From: DASUPK01 sp963821705
GTDB lineage: Bacteria; Actinomycetota; Thermoleophilia; Solirubrobacterales; 70-9
Assembly (NCBI GenBank): GCA_963821705.1
Contig: CAWGEV010000006.1
Coordinates: forward strand, 372,001 to 436,000
DNA length: 64,000 nt
Direction of reading: 5' to 3'
Position numbers and translations under genes: made by a program
In this document: piece by piece, positions 50,483 to 59,470 of the stretch
Numbering within the stretch: the stretch's first letter is position 1
Layout of the letters: each line of letters opens with the position of its first letter
The notes under the pieces: generated by a model
What the model was told of the DNA's origin: nothing
What the model saw: the letters and a program-made list of their open reading frames with translations, nothing else
Databases searched by the model: none

Positions 50483-51833
50483 TCCGGTGATTCCGCGGTG
50501 CCGGACCGAGCACCCAGATCCCCGATTCGTGCATCTCGGCGCTGCGGCCGAGCCGTTCGGCGGCCGCGAGCACCGCCTCGCGAACCGGGAGCTCGTGGGA
50601 CTCGCCGGCGCGCTCGAGCATGGCGTCGTCGCCGATCACCAGCGCATTCGGCCACGCATCCGCGCTGGTGAGGACGTCATGCGTGCACATCTCGAAGCTG
50701 TGGTCTCCGTCGATATAGACGAGGTCGGGCTCCTGCTGCTGACGAGCCAGTTCGGCTGCCACCGCCGGAAGCCCCTCATGGGAGCGGAGCTTCACCGGAG
50801 TGATCCATTGGCGCAGATGCCAGCAGTTCGCGGCGAACTGCTCCCAGGCCGACCCGATTCGCTGGGTCACCTCGCTGTCATCCCACTCGGCCAGACCACC
50901 CCAGGTGTCGATGCAGATGATCCGGGCGTGCTCGTGAGCCTCGTCCTTGTGCCGCGGGCCCGAAAAGGTCTCGAGGAACCACCGAGTCGACCCGCCGAGC
51001 CAACTGCCAACCTCGACGATTAGGGAGACGGGTCGATCGCCCACTGCAGAGAGGATGTCCCTCGCCTGGCTGCGGTCGAGCATCGTCTGTCGGTCGAATG
51101 GCCTGTCGGGCCGCTTGGCCGGAAAGAAGCCGAGCCCCTCCGGTCCCTCCACGTAAAGCTCCTCGTTCGGGATCCGCTCGCCGCCGTCCGAGAGCCGCCG
51201 CACCTCGCTCAGCAGTCGATCCTTGTCCTGGAGCTCGCAGAAGTTGGCGTGGAACATCAGCGTCCCGGGCGGCGGACTGAAGGTGGCTCGGCCGAACACG
51301 AGGGGCAGGGGATGTCCCAGGATCCCGGGGTTCGCGAAGCGGGAATCCAGTATCCGCGTCTCGATCTCGAAGTCCCGCAGGCCGTCGATCAACGCCTGGC
51401 CGTCACGGCCCCAGGAGTCCCAGTTGGCCACGAGCTCGTCGAGCATCGCGCGCAGACGAGGCGTCGAGCGGGCAAGCCAGAAGGCCGGGCTGAAGTCCGG
51501 CTCGCCCATGGCCACGAGTCCGCGGCCGTCGAGCGACGCGAGCGCGGGCCCGACCCAAGGACCGAGGAAGACCAGATCGGCGTCGCACATCGCGAAGGGC
51601 TCTCCCTCTCCGGCGGTGCTCGCGGCGTCCCGTGCGGCGATGAGCTTCTGGCGCACCTGCTCGGACCAGCCCTCGGTGAAGCGGATCCCGCTCGCCGCAT
51701 GCTGCGCGGTCTCGTGCACGACGAGCGTCGCTTCGGATGCCGCCGTGGCTTCGAAGGTCGGCACGAAATGCCGCTCGAACATCCCCCTGTGGGTACGGCT
51801 GACGCAGACGTGAACCGGCAGGTTGACCAACAA
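50460..51833 (-). CDS. Fusion of a nucleotide-sugar transferase-like domain and a SAM methyltransferase
   Basis: 457 residues. Domain 1 (about 1-215) begins LVNLPVHVCVSRTHRGMFER and has a DxD-type FAMCDADLVFLGPWVGPAL, as in GT-A transferases of the GT8-like kind. Domain 2 (about 255-450) is a class I methyltransferase (Methyltransf_24/CmcI-like): SLIVEVGSWLGGSTRWFLET is the SAM loop, DLVYIDGDHSFEMCTHDVL the acidic motif. The C-terminal RRYQSERS is encoded by att-like site 2, so the gene end was probably reshaped by recombination. It diverges from the SDR/SIR2-like pair with 48 nt between starts. Confidence 0.72.
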   Translation of the reverse strand: MLVNLPVHVCVSRTHRGMFERHFVPTFEATAASEATLVVHETAQHAASGIRFTEGWSEQVRQKLIAARDAASTAGEGEPFAMCDADLVFLGPWVGPALASLDGRGLVAMGEPDFSPAFWLARSTPRLRAMLDELVANWDSWGRDGQALIDGLRDFEIETRILDSRFANPGILGHPLPLVFGRATFSPPPGTLMFHANFCELQDKDRLLSEVRRLSDGGERIPNEELYVEGPEGLGFFPAKRPDRPFDRQTMLDRSQARDILSAVGDRPVSLIVEVGSWLGGSTRWFLETFSGPRHKDEAHEHARIICIDTWGGLAEWDDSEVTQRIGSAWEQFAANCWHLRQWITPVKLRSHEGLPAVAAELARQQQEPDLVYIDGDHSFEMCTHDVLTSADAWPNALVIGDDAMLERAGESHELPVREAVLAAAERLGRSAEMHESGIWVLGPAPRNHRRYQSERS

Positions 51834-51881
51834 ACCGACAGTAGCGGCGGCCCCACCCGGTGTGTGTTATGGATTGCTTGC

Positions 51882-52721
51882 ATGACGGTGCTCGTCGTCG
51901 GAGGAAGTGGCTTCATCGGCGCGGAAGCCTTGGACCGCTTCCGCCTGGAGACAGACGCGGTCGGGACGTTCAGGACACACCCCGCGACCGCGCCGTGTGT
52001 CGAGTTCACCTTCGCGGACAAGGAGTTTGCCGAGGCGTCCCGCCACGACCTGCTCGTGATCTGCACTGGCGCTGCCCGCGAGGTCGCCTCCGCAGCCGAC
52101 CTCAACGGCTGGCGTCGTGACTTCACACGTCAGATCGATTCAGCCCCGGGGGCGCGGGTGGTGCTGCTCTCGACCGACGCGGTCCTCGGCGATGGCGGCC
52201 CGCATCCGATGACGGCGCAGCCCGCGCCGCGCACGCCCTATGGACGGGCGTCACTGATCGCCGAAGAGGTCGTCCTGCGCCGGCCCGACTCCGCAGTGGT
52301 TCGCACCTCCTACGTCTTCGGCATCGGGCGGCGCGGGCCCGACCGGCGTCTGCTGGAAATGCAACGGACCTGGCAGAACGGCGGGGGGGTTCAGGCCGCA
52401 GTTGACGTCTACCGCAATCCGACCGGGGTGGCGCACCTGGCCGCGGAGCTCGTGCGTCTCGCCCTCACCGCCGAGGCTCAAGGAATCCATCACGTGGTCG
52501 GGCCGAGAATGAGCCTGCACGAGCACTTCTCGCGCGTCGCCGAGGCACTCGGGCAACCCCCCGAGTCGGTGCTGAAGAGCAGAGGCAGCGAGGTCGGCGT
52601 GGCCGAGCTGGACACCTCCGTCATTTCCGAGCGCGGCGGTGCCGGGGATCCGGAGCTCTATGAGCAATGGATAGAGCGCCTTGCCCGCGATGGCCCCGCG
52701 GTGCTGGAGGCGACCGCGTGA
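51882..52721 (+). CDS. Extended SDR, RmlD-like (dTDP-4-dehydrorhamnose reductase family)
   Basis: 279 residues, starting TVLVVGGSGFIGAEALDRFR (NAD(P)-binding GGxGxxG). The mid-region VVLLSTDAVLGDGGPHPMTA and TPYGRASLIAEEVVLRRPDS follow RmlD proteins, but the catalytic YxxxK is YGRAS, with Ser in the Lys position. VDVYRNPTGVAHLAAELVRL is the family's substrate loop. It may reduce a keto-sugar by a modified mechanism or be non-catalytic. TATGGA lies about 8 nt before the ATG. Its TGA overlaps the GTG of the SIR2-like gene. Confidence 0.8.
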   Translation: MTVLVVGGSGFIGAEALDRFRLETDAVGTFRTHPATAPCVEFTFADKEFAEASRHDLLVICTGAAREVASAADLNGWRRDFTRQIDSAPGARVVLLSTDAVLGDGGPHPMTAQPAPRTPYGRASLIAEEVVLRRPDSAVVRTSYVFGIGRRGPDRRLLEMQRTWQNGGGVQAAVDVYRNPTGVAHLAAELVRLALTAEAQGIHHVVGPRMSLHEHFSRVAEALGQPPESVLKSRGSEVGVAELDTSVISERGGAGDPELYEQWIERLARDGPAVLEATA

Positions 52722-53779
52722 GCAGACCGCACCTGGTCCTTCGCGACAGCCTGGTGGCGGATGAGGCCGCCGCGTGGCCGGGCTGCAACAAAGAGGTCCT
52801 CTGGGGCTGGAAGCGCGACCGCGGAGCGCTGAGCCGGGCGGTATTTCTTGAGGCCCGGCTGGCCCTCGACCAGCGCCGCCTACACGGCGAGCAGATCTTC
52901 TTCTATTACCGGACTCGCGTCGCGAACAGCGACTCGAGCCGGATCTGCCGACAGCTCGAGACGGCCGCCGAGGGCTTGCGCCTGCCGGGCCTGGCCGCAG
53001 ACCTCCGTTCCGGGACGCAGCGGGGCATGAGCGTGATCGAGCTGGAGGTGGGGAAGCGCTCCCCGCGGGGTGAGGCGCTGCTCACCCGCCTGCTGCGCCG
53101 GAGGCCGCGGCGCGCGATCCGCGAGCCAGTGCTCCCGCCGCCCCGGGCGACAGTCGATCTCGAGAGCCTGCTGCCGGCCGACCTCTACGTGGGCTCGGGT
53201 GTCGCCTACGAGGCGGGCCTGCCGACCCTGTGCGACATGCACGAGCGCTTCGGCGTGGACCAGGAGGACGGGCTCGAGTTCGCCTTCGGCGCGGAGGACC
53301 ACCTGCCGCGGCGACTGGTCGCGGACCCGGCAGCGGTGATGAGGAGCTTCTTCGACGTGCATGTCGGGGCCCTGAGCGCATCGCCGACGCCCGCGATGTG
53401 GACGATCGCGGAGCTCAGCTCTTCCGGGCAAATTCCCGCGGTCTACACGGACAACGTCGACAACATGCTCGCCAAGGTCGGCGTGGAGTTCGTCCGCGTT
53501 CGCGGCTCGGGGGTCCTCAACGAGCGACACGCCGTCGAGCCCCGGAGCGAGCGGCTGATCGTCGTCGGGGTTGCCGCCGATCGCCGTCAGCTCGTCCAGC
53601 AGTACCGACGAGCGGGAGCCGAAATCGTGGTCGTCAACCCCGTTCTCCGGGTCTCGCCCAAGGTCAGACACCTCGACTACATCCGGCCGCGCGATCCCTT
53701 CTTTCGTACCACCGCGGATCACTTCTTCGGCACCGCTGCCTCGGAGCTCGGGCTGGGACAGGAGCAGCTGGCGGCATGA
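52718..53779 (+). CDS. SIR2-like NAD-binding protein with unknown N-terminal domain
   Basis: 353 residues from the GTG at 52718. Residues about 1-140 are an unrecognised domain (LVLRDSLVADEAAAWPGCNK, QIFFYYRTRVANSDSSRICR). Residues about 145-350 follow the sirtuin order: YVGSGVAYEAGLPTLCDMHE (159-178, versus GAGxSxxSGIPxFR), TPAMWTIAEL, AVYTDNVDNMLAKVG (versus TQNID), VRVRGSG (260-265, where sirtuins have the catalytic LHGS), LIVVGVAADRRQLVQ and IVVVNP. The catalytic His therefore appears to be Arg, and the zinc cysteines are absent. It may bind NAD or ADP-ribose without deacetylating. GTGA overlap couples it to the SDR. Ends 64 nt before att-like site 3. Confidence 0.6.
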   Translation: MSRPHLVLRDSLVADEAAAWPGCNKEVLWGWKRDRGALSRAVFLEARLALDQRRLHGEQIFFYYRTRVANSDSSRICRQLETAAEGLRLPGLAADLRSGTQRGMSVIELEVGKRSPRGEALLTRLLRRRPRRAIREPVLPPPRATVDLESLLPADLYVGSGVAYEAGLPTLCDMHERFGVDQEDGLEFAFGAEDHLPRRLVADPAAVMRSFFDVHVGALSASPTPAMWTIAELSSSGQIPAVYTDNVDNMLAKVGVEFVRVRGSGVLNERHAVEPRSERLIVVGVAADRRQLVQQYRRAGAEIVVVNPVLRVSPKVRHLDYIRPRDPFFRTTADHFFGTAASELGLGQEQLAA

Positions 53780-53842
53780 CGGGCGTCGATCCGAGCCTCC
53801 CCTGAAAGAGCAAGGACCCTCGCCATGAGGGCCCTCGCGGAG

Positions 53843-53976
<134 letters not shown>

Positions 53977-54143
53977 ACCGCTGGTACCTCGGTGCTCGGG
54001 GTCCCTCACCCGCCTTGTTGAGCTGGATGCCGGCTGGACCGCACTGCCTAGCTGCCTTGGACGAAAAGCGGCGCTTTGCTTGGAAGGAGCACCTTCAGGG
54101 CGGCCTCCTATCTCGCGGAGCGGAAGCCACTCGGCTCGGTCGC

Positions 54144-55466
54144 TCAGCCTTTCTCGAGCGCGGCGGCCGCGGCGGCGCGGCCGGTGCGGACGGCGCCCTC
54201 CATGTACCCACAGACCCACTGGTCGGAGCCACAGACGTAGAAGGGCGGCTCGTGGGTGCCGTGAAGCGGCCCCACCCCAAGCACGTCTCCTGGGCGCCAG
54301 GAGGTGATGTAGCCCTGCGTCCAGGGGTCCACTCCCCAGCGGCGCAGGAAGAAGGCCTGCCCCTCGCGGGCACCCTCGCCGAAGGCGCCGGCCACCTCTT
54401 CGGTCAACTCCGCCTCGGTCACCTCCTCCGGGGTTGCGATCAGGGGGGCGAGGCGCTCGGGCGGCACCAGTGTGGAGAGGACGCCATCCACCTGGGGCCA
54501 GGCGCCGCCGATCAGGCCGATCTCGGAGTAGAGCTCTCCGTTAAGCCCTTTCTTCTCCCAGAAGGACGAGGCGAAGACGAATACGGCCTTGGCCGCGAGG
54601 GCATGGCGCTGGTGACCCAGTGAGGCCATCCGCTCCTCGCTCACCCCCTCAACGTAAATGTCGCGGAGCGGGCCGACGGGCACCGCCGAGACGACCGCCG
54701 CCGCCTCGAAGCGTTCGCCGGAGCGGCTGGTGACGACGCAGCCCGAGCGCGCGACACTGATCCGCTCTACCGGGGTCGAGTAGCGGATGCGGGCGTCGCC
54801 GACCTCCTCGGCCAATCGCAGCGGGACCGTTCCTGAGCCTTCGGCGACGCGGTCGGTTTCCCACTGTCCGTAGGTGTAGAAACCCTCCCCGCCCGCGACC
54901 GCCTCCTTGCGCAGGTCGGAGAGCAGGGAGGTGCGCTCGACCGACTCGCAGGAGAGCGCCAGCGAAGCGAGCTCGCGGGCACGGACGGCGTTCGGCGTCG
55001 CGCCGGCGTCACGCATCCAGGCCCCGACCGAGAGCCGGTCTAGTCGATCAGCCTCCGGGTGCGACCACGGATCGTCGGGGTCAACGGTCTTGACCAGCTC
55101 GCCGAACGCCCGCTCGACCTTGGCGTAGCTCGCTCGGTCCTCGTCGGTCATCCAGGGAAAGTCGTTGCCGACGAAGCGCCCCTCGGCGAGCATGTACGTG
55201 TCCTCGCCGGGGATCGAGGGGAAGGCGGGCTCGATCGTCAGCTCGAGCTCCTCGACGAGTCCGCGGTAAGCCGTCTGGAAGGGACCGATCACCTCGCCGC
55301 CGAGCTGCACGAGGCGCCCGTCGGGCATCCGCGTCTGCACGACCCGCCCACCGGGCCGGTCGCGTGCCTCAAGCACGACCACATCGGCGCCCCCGGCCTT
55401 CAGATCGAGCGCCGCCGACATCCCGGCCAGCCCCGCCCCCACGACCACCACATCATGCCTCGCCAT
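54144..55466 (-). CDS. FAD-dependent amine oxidase (monoamine/polyamine oxidase type)
   Basis: 440 residues from MARHDVVVVGAGLAGMSAAL. FAD-binding motifs are VVVGAGLAGMSAALDLKAGG and VVLEARDRPGGRVVQTRMPD. The C-terminal FAD segment is PPFYVCGSDQWVCGYMEGAV, and YITSWRPGDVLGVGPLHGTH carries conserved family residues. It oxidises primary or secondary amines to imines with O2 or another acceptor. It is divergent from a TetR gene that heads a PotDBCA-type importer, so polyamines or related amines are the likely substrate, by inference. GTG/ATG starts upstream of 55466 precede the Rossmann strand and are rejected. Confidence 0.9.
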   Translation of the reverse strand: MARHDVVVVGAGLAGMSAALDLKAGGADVVVLEARDRPGGRVVQTRMPDGRLVQLGGEVIGPFQTAYRGLVEELELTIEPAFPSIPGEDTYMLAEGRFVGNDFPWMTDEDRASYAKVERAFGELVKTVDPDDPWSHPEADRLDRLSVGAWMRDAGATPNAVRARELASLALSCESVERTSLLSDLRKEAVAGGEGFYTYGQWETDRVAEGSGTVPLRLAEEVGDARIRYSTPVERISVARSGCVVTSRSGERFEAAAVVSAVPVGPLRDIYVEGVSEERMASLGHQRHALAAKAVFVFASSFWEKKGLNGELYSEIGLIGGAWPQVDGVLSTLVPPERLAPLIATPEEVTEAELTEEVAGAFGEGAREGQAFFLRRWGVDPWTQGYITSWRPGDVLGVGPLHGTHEPPFYVCGSDQWVCGYMEGAVRTGRAAAAAALEKG

Positions 55467-55591
55467 CACGCCGCCGACCCTAGCCGGTTGCCCGCAGAGT
55501 CTCGCCCCGGCCTGCGTCCGGCCTGCTCGCATCTCAGCCCGAGCGGTGATAGCTTGAACAGCCATTCAGCGTTCGGGCGAGGAGAGACCGG

Positions 55592-56240
55592 GTGAGCCCG
55601 CGTCCGCAGATCGACCATATCCGTAGACCGCAGTTGCTCAGGGCCGCAGCAGACGTGATCGTCGAACGCGGCCTTGCGTCGACGCGGATCGCGGACGTCG
55701 CCGAACGAGCGGGCACCAGCCCACCGGCGGTGCTCTATTGGTTCCGGTCGAAGGACGAGTTGCTCGCCGAGGCGCTGACGGTCGACGAGGAGCGCTTCTA
55801 CGTCGAGATGCGCGAGCGCATTCACCTGTTGGAGCGCCCGCGCGACCGTTTGCGGCTCATGATCGAGGCTTCAGCCGAGGAGTACGACTGGACCCTGTGG
55901 ATCGAGCTTTGGGCCCGCGCTCTTCGTGATCCCGCGTCGCGACAAGCTCGTCAGCGACTGGACAACCGCTGGCGCGAGGAGATCGCGGCCGTGATCCGAG
56001 CCGGGCAGGGGGCGGGTGAGTTCGGTGACGCCGATGCCGACGAGGTGGCTCTGCTTCTCGGCTCGCCTCCTCGACGGACTCGCCGTCCAGGCGACGCTGC
56101 ATGACCCCGATGTAGCTCGCGAGCGGATGCTTCGCTGTGCGCTCGAGATGGCCGAATCGCTCCTCGACTGTGAGTTGGGGGCGGCGGCCTACGAGACCGC
56201 GGCGGGGGATGGATCGGGGGCAGCAAAGCGCTGTCCGTGA
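55592..56240 (+). CDS. TetR-family regulator of the amine locus (frameshift)
   Basis: The GTG start gives SPRPQIDHIRRPQLLRAAAD. HTH: VIVERGLASTRIADVAERAG then TSPPAVLYWFRSKDELLAEA. The ligand domain continues to DADADEVALLL near 56058 and resumes in the next frame as ARLLDGLAVQATLHDPDVAR, ending AKRCP; one extra base explains the break. A final size of about 215 residues is normal for the family. It lies between the amine oxidase and the ABC genes and presumably controls both. GAAC-N11-GTTC at about 55556-55574 is a candidate operator. Confidence 0.8.
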
Positions 56241-56285
56241 GACCGTGCCCCACCTCGCGGACACCGAACTCAGGAGGGAACACGA

Positions 56286-57582
56286 ATGACGCACCACCCG
56301 AAGGAACGGCCGGACTCCCTGAGCAGGCGCACCTTCCTGCTGCGAGGCGCAGGTGCCGCCGTGGCCTTCTCCGCTGCCGGTCCCCTGCTCGCCGCCTGCG
56401 GCAACACGACGAACGTCGCCCAGAGCACCGGCACTGGCGGCGAACTCGTCGGGCCGGGAGGCCTGCCGCTCGCGAGGCCCGACAAGCCGGTGACCCTGCC
56501 GCGTTGGGAGGATCCCATCGCGTCGGGGCTCCAGCCGGAGACAGGCGGGACGTTCACCGTCTTCAACTATCCCGCCTACCTCTACAGAGAAGCTCCTCAA
56601 CGATTTCGGGGCCAAGTACAACGTCGATGTCCAGTACACGCCGTTCGACAACGTCAACTCCGGAATCCAGCGGCTTGCCTCCGGAGCGGTCGCGCCCGAC
56701 GTGACGAATATCACGCCAGACGTCCTCGATATCGCCGTTGCCGGCAAGCTGATCAAGCCGCTCAACCTCGACTACATCCCAAACCTCCAGAAGAACATCT
56801 GGCCGCAGCTCCACAGCCCGTTCTACGACGGCGAGTCGCGCTACACCGTTCCCTACACCGTCTACGCCACCGGCATCGCATGGCGGACGGACAAGGTCAA
56901 GCAGGACATCGCCGGCATGGACCAGCCGTGGGACATCTTCTGGGAGTCTCAGGCGTACAAGGGCAACGTGGCGCTCCTCTCCGAGAACCGGGAGACGATC
57001 GGCATGGCGCTCCTGCGCAAGGGGATCACGGACATCAACACCGAGGATCCCGGGCTCGTGAACCAGGCAGTGTCCGACCTCAAGGAGCTCTACGGGATCA
57101 GCAACATCAAGGTGGGCGACCTCCAGTTCCAGACGGTCCCCGAGGGCTCGAGTTGGCTTAACCAGGCGTGGTCCGGGGACATGATCGCGGGCTACATCTA
57201 CTACCTCCCGAAGGGAACGCCGGCGAGCGCCCTCGCCTTCTGGAAGCCACCCCACGGCAAGGGGCCGATCCAGAACGACTGCTTCGCGGTTTGCTCAAGC
57301 ACGAAGAAGCCGGTGCTCTCGCATCTCTTCCTCAACTACCTCCTCGACAACGGCGTCTCCTATTCGAACTTCGTTGACTTCAACGGGTATCAGCCCCCGC
57401 TGAACGAGATCGACCCGAGCACCCTGGTGCAGAAGGGAGTCGTGCCCGAGAACCTGGCGAACAGCGTTCTGACGAACGACGATCTCGGGCCCGACTCGCT
57501 GCAGTACTGCACGCTCACGTCTAAGGGACAGCAGCTGTGGGAGGACGGCTACTCGAACTTCCTCGCCGGAGGAGGGAGTTGA
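56286..57582 (+). CDS. Tat-exported polyamine-type solute-binding lipoprotein, PotD-like (frameshift)
   Basis: The Tat signal LSRRTFLLRGAGAAVAFSAA ends in lipobox LLAAC. Mature sequence reaches FTVFNYPAYLY near 56585, then resumes one base later as EKLLNDFGAKYNVDVQYTPF; removing one A restores the frame. The rest follows PotD/PotF-type binding proteins: APDVTNITPDVLDIAVAG, PYTVYATGIAWRTDKVKQDI, SGDMIAGYIYYLPKGTPASA. Total about 431 residues. It would capture polyamine or a similar amine outside the membrane for the permeases that follow 29 nt downstream. Confidence 0.86.
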
Positions 57583-57611
57583 CAGGTCCGGGACGCGAGC
57601 GGTAGGGCGTC

Positions 57612-58514
57612 GTGTACCGGCGCTCGTTGTGGCCCACTCTTGCGCTCCCGGGCGTTCTCTGGCTAGTTCTCCTCTTCATCGTTCCGTTCTATGCGGTCCT
57701 TGGGGTCGCGTTTGGAACGGTCGACCCGATCCTCTTCCAGCCCGTCCCCATCTGGAACCCGCTCGAATGGAACGTGGGTTGGCTCACCGAGGTCCTCGGT
57801 CGGCTCGCCCCGGGAGGAATCTGGTTCGACGTCGAGGTCAGGACGCTCGTCTACGTCCTCATCTCCCTGGCCCTCTGCCTGTTGATCGGGTATCCGGTCG
57901 CCTACTACACGGCCCGGCACGCGGGGAGGTGGAAGGGCGTCGTCCTCATCCTGATCATCCTTCCCCTCTGGATCAGCTACATGATGCGAATGCTCGCCTG
58001 GGTGAATCTCCTGCAGCAGGACGGCTGGGTGAACAACGTCCTGACGTTCACCCACGTGCTCAGCCAGCCGCGGGACTGGCTCGGCGGGAGCGCCTCGACC
58101 GTCATCTTGGCGCTCGTCTACGGCTACATCCCATACCTGATCCTGCCACTCTTCGCCTCGCTCGATCGCATCGACCGCAGCCACCTGGAAGCGGCACGTG
58201 ACCTCGGTGCGAGCCCCTGGTACGCGTTTCGCAAGGTCACCCTCCCACTCTCGAAAACCGGGATCCTGGGGGGCGCCGTCCTGATCACGCTGCCGATGTT
58301 CGGCGATTACTACACGCCGAACATCGTCTCGGGCTCGCCGAAGACGTCGCTGATCGGCAACCAGATCGACCTCTACTTCCACGGCGGCCCGCAGCCGACG
58401 ATCGGCGCCGCGCTCACGATCGTGCTTGCCGCCTTCCTGACGATCCTGATGCTCTACTACTTGCGGAGCATCCATCGCGCCCAACGCGAGGGCGGGACGG
58501 TGGGGGCGCTGTGA
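57612..58514 (+). CDS. Spermidine/putrescine-type ABC permease, PotB-like
   Basis: 300 residues with six membrane helices. The EAA loop is HLEAARDLGASPWYAFRKVT with LPLS following, the ATPase contact of binding-protein-dependent permeases. PGVLWLVLLFIVPFYAVLGV is the first helix. The start is a GTG at 57612. It is the second gene of the importer operon and overlaps the next permease by 4 nt (GTGA). Confidence 0.9.
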   Translation: MYRRSLWPTLALPGVLWLVLLFIVPFYAVLGVAFGTVDPILFQPVPIWNPLEWNVGWLTEVLGRLAPGGIWFDVEVRTLVYVLISLALCLLIGYPVAYYTARHAGRWKGVVLILIILPLWISYMMRMLAWVNLLQQDGWVNNVLTFTHVLSQPRDWLGGSASTVILALVYGYIPYLILPLFASLDRIDRSHLEAARDLGASPWYAFRKVTLPLSKTGILGGAVLITLPMFGDYYTPNIVSGSPKTSLIGNQIDLYFHGGPQPTIGAALTIVLAAFLTILMLYYLRSIHRAQREGGTVGAL

Positions 58515-59455
58515 CGGCAGTTGCCGAGCGGAGCGGGCCGCAGCGAGCGAGGCCGCAGCCCTCGACCTCGACCCGCTTGCGCGGCTGGCTCCGCAACCCA
58601 TGGGGAAAGCCGCGCTTCCTGGTCGTCTTCACCTGGGCGTACATCGTGTGGTCGATCGTGCCGGTGGCGATCGCGGTGCTGTTCTCCTTCAATGCGACCC
58701 GCTCGCGCACGGTCTGGGACTCCTTCTCGACACGCTGGTACTGGGGGGATCCAGTGGACTCGGTCTGGCACGACCCGACCCTTCGGCATTCTCTTGTTCA
58801 GAGCTTCAAGCTGGCGGGAGCGGACGTTCTCATCGCTGTCCCGATCGGGGTTTTGCTCGCCATCGGTCTCGCCCGCTGGCGCGGTCGCGGCTCCGGCACC
58901 TCCAACTTCATCATGCTTTTTCCGTTGGTCACGCCCGAGATCGTGATGGGCGTGTCGCTCCTCCTCGTCTTCAGCCACATCTTCACCTTCGTTCACACGG
59001 GAACGCTCGCCCAGATCCTCGGCCACGTGACCTTCTCGATCTCCTTCGTGGTCGTGATCGTGCGCGGTCGGCTGTTCTCGATCGGCAGCCAGTACGAGGA
59101 GGCCGCCGCCGACCTCGGGGCCTCGCCGTTCGTCGCGTTGACGCGCGTCCTCCTGCCCTTGCTCACCCCGGCGATCGTCGCCTCGGCCGCCGTGGTGTTC
59201 GCCATCTCGGCCGACGACTTCGTCATCAGCCAGTGGCTGTCGAGCGGCGGACCCACGGACACCGTCCCGATCCAGATCTACGCAGCGACGCGGGCCGCGC
59301 CATTACCGTCTGTGAACGCGATCGCAACGATCATGATGGTGTCAACCCTCCTCATTGTCACGGCCGGCTTCCTCACCTGGCGCCTCTTCACCCGCGGAGA
59401 GCGTCGGCAGGGCAAAGCCGCGGAGGACTTCGGCGGCGCCTTCAACATCACCTAG
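58511..59455 (+). CDS. Spermidine/putrescine-type ABC permease, PotC-like
   Basis: 314 residues with a 35-residue cytoplasmic extension before helix 1 (VVFTWAYIVWSIVPVAIAVL). The EAA motif is EEAAADLGASPFVALTRVLL followed by PLLTPAIVASAAVVFAISAD. It pairs with the PotB-like permease to form the channel. The GTG start overlaps the stop of the previous gene. The ATPase gene follows at 15 nt. Confidence 0.9.
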   Translation: MTAVAERSGPQRARPQPSTSTRLRGWLRNPWGKPRFLVVFTWAYIVWSIVPVAIAVLFSFNATRSRTVWDSFSTRWYWGDPVDSVWHDPTLRHSLVQSFKLAGADVLIAVPIGVLLAIGLARWRGRGSGTSNFIMLFPLVTPEIVMGVSLLLVFSHIFTFVHTGTLAQILGHVTFSISFVVVIVRGRLFSIGSQYEEAAADLGASPFVALTRVLLPLLTPAIVASAAVVFAISADDFVISQWLSSGGPTDTVPIQIYAATRAAPLPSVNAIATIMMVSTLLIVTAGFLTWRLFTRGERRQGKAAEDFGGAFNIT

Positions 59456-59470
59456 CTTCGGGAGACCAAA

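Noticed and set aside
52718..53779. Naming the SIR2-like gene an antiphage NADase
   Set aside because: No known defence partner is adjacent, and the apparent His-to-Arg change argues against assuming catalysis.
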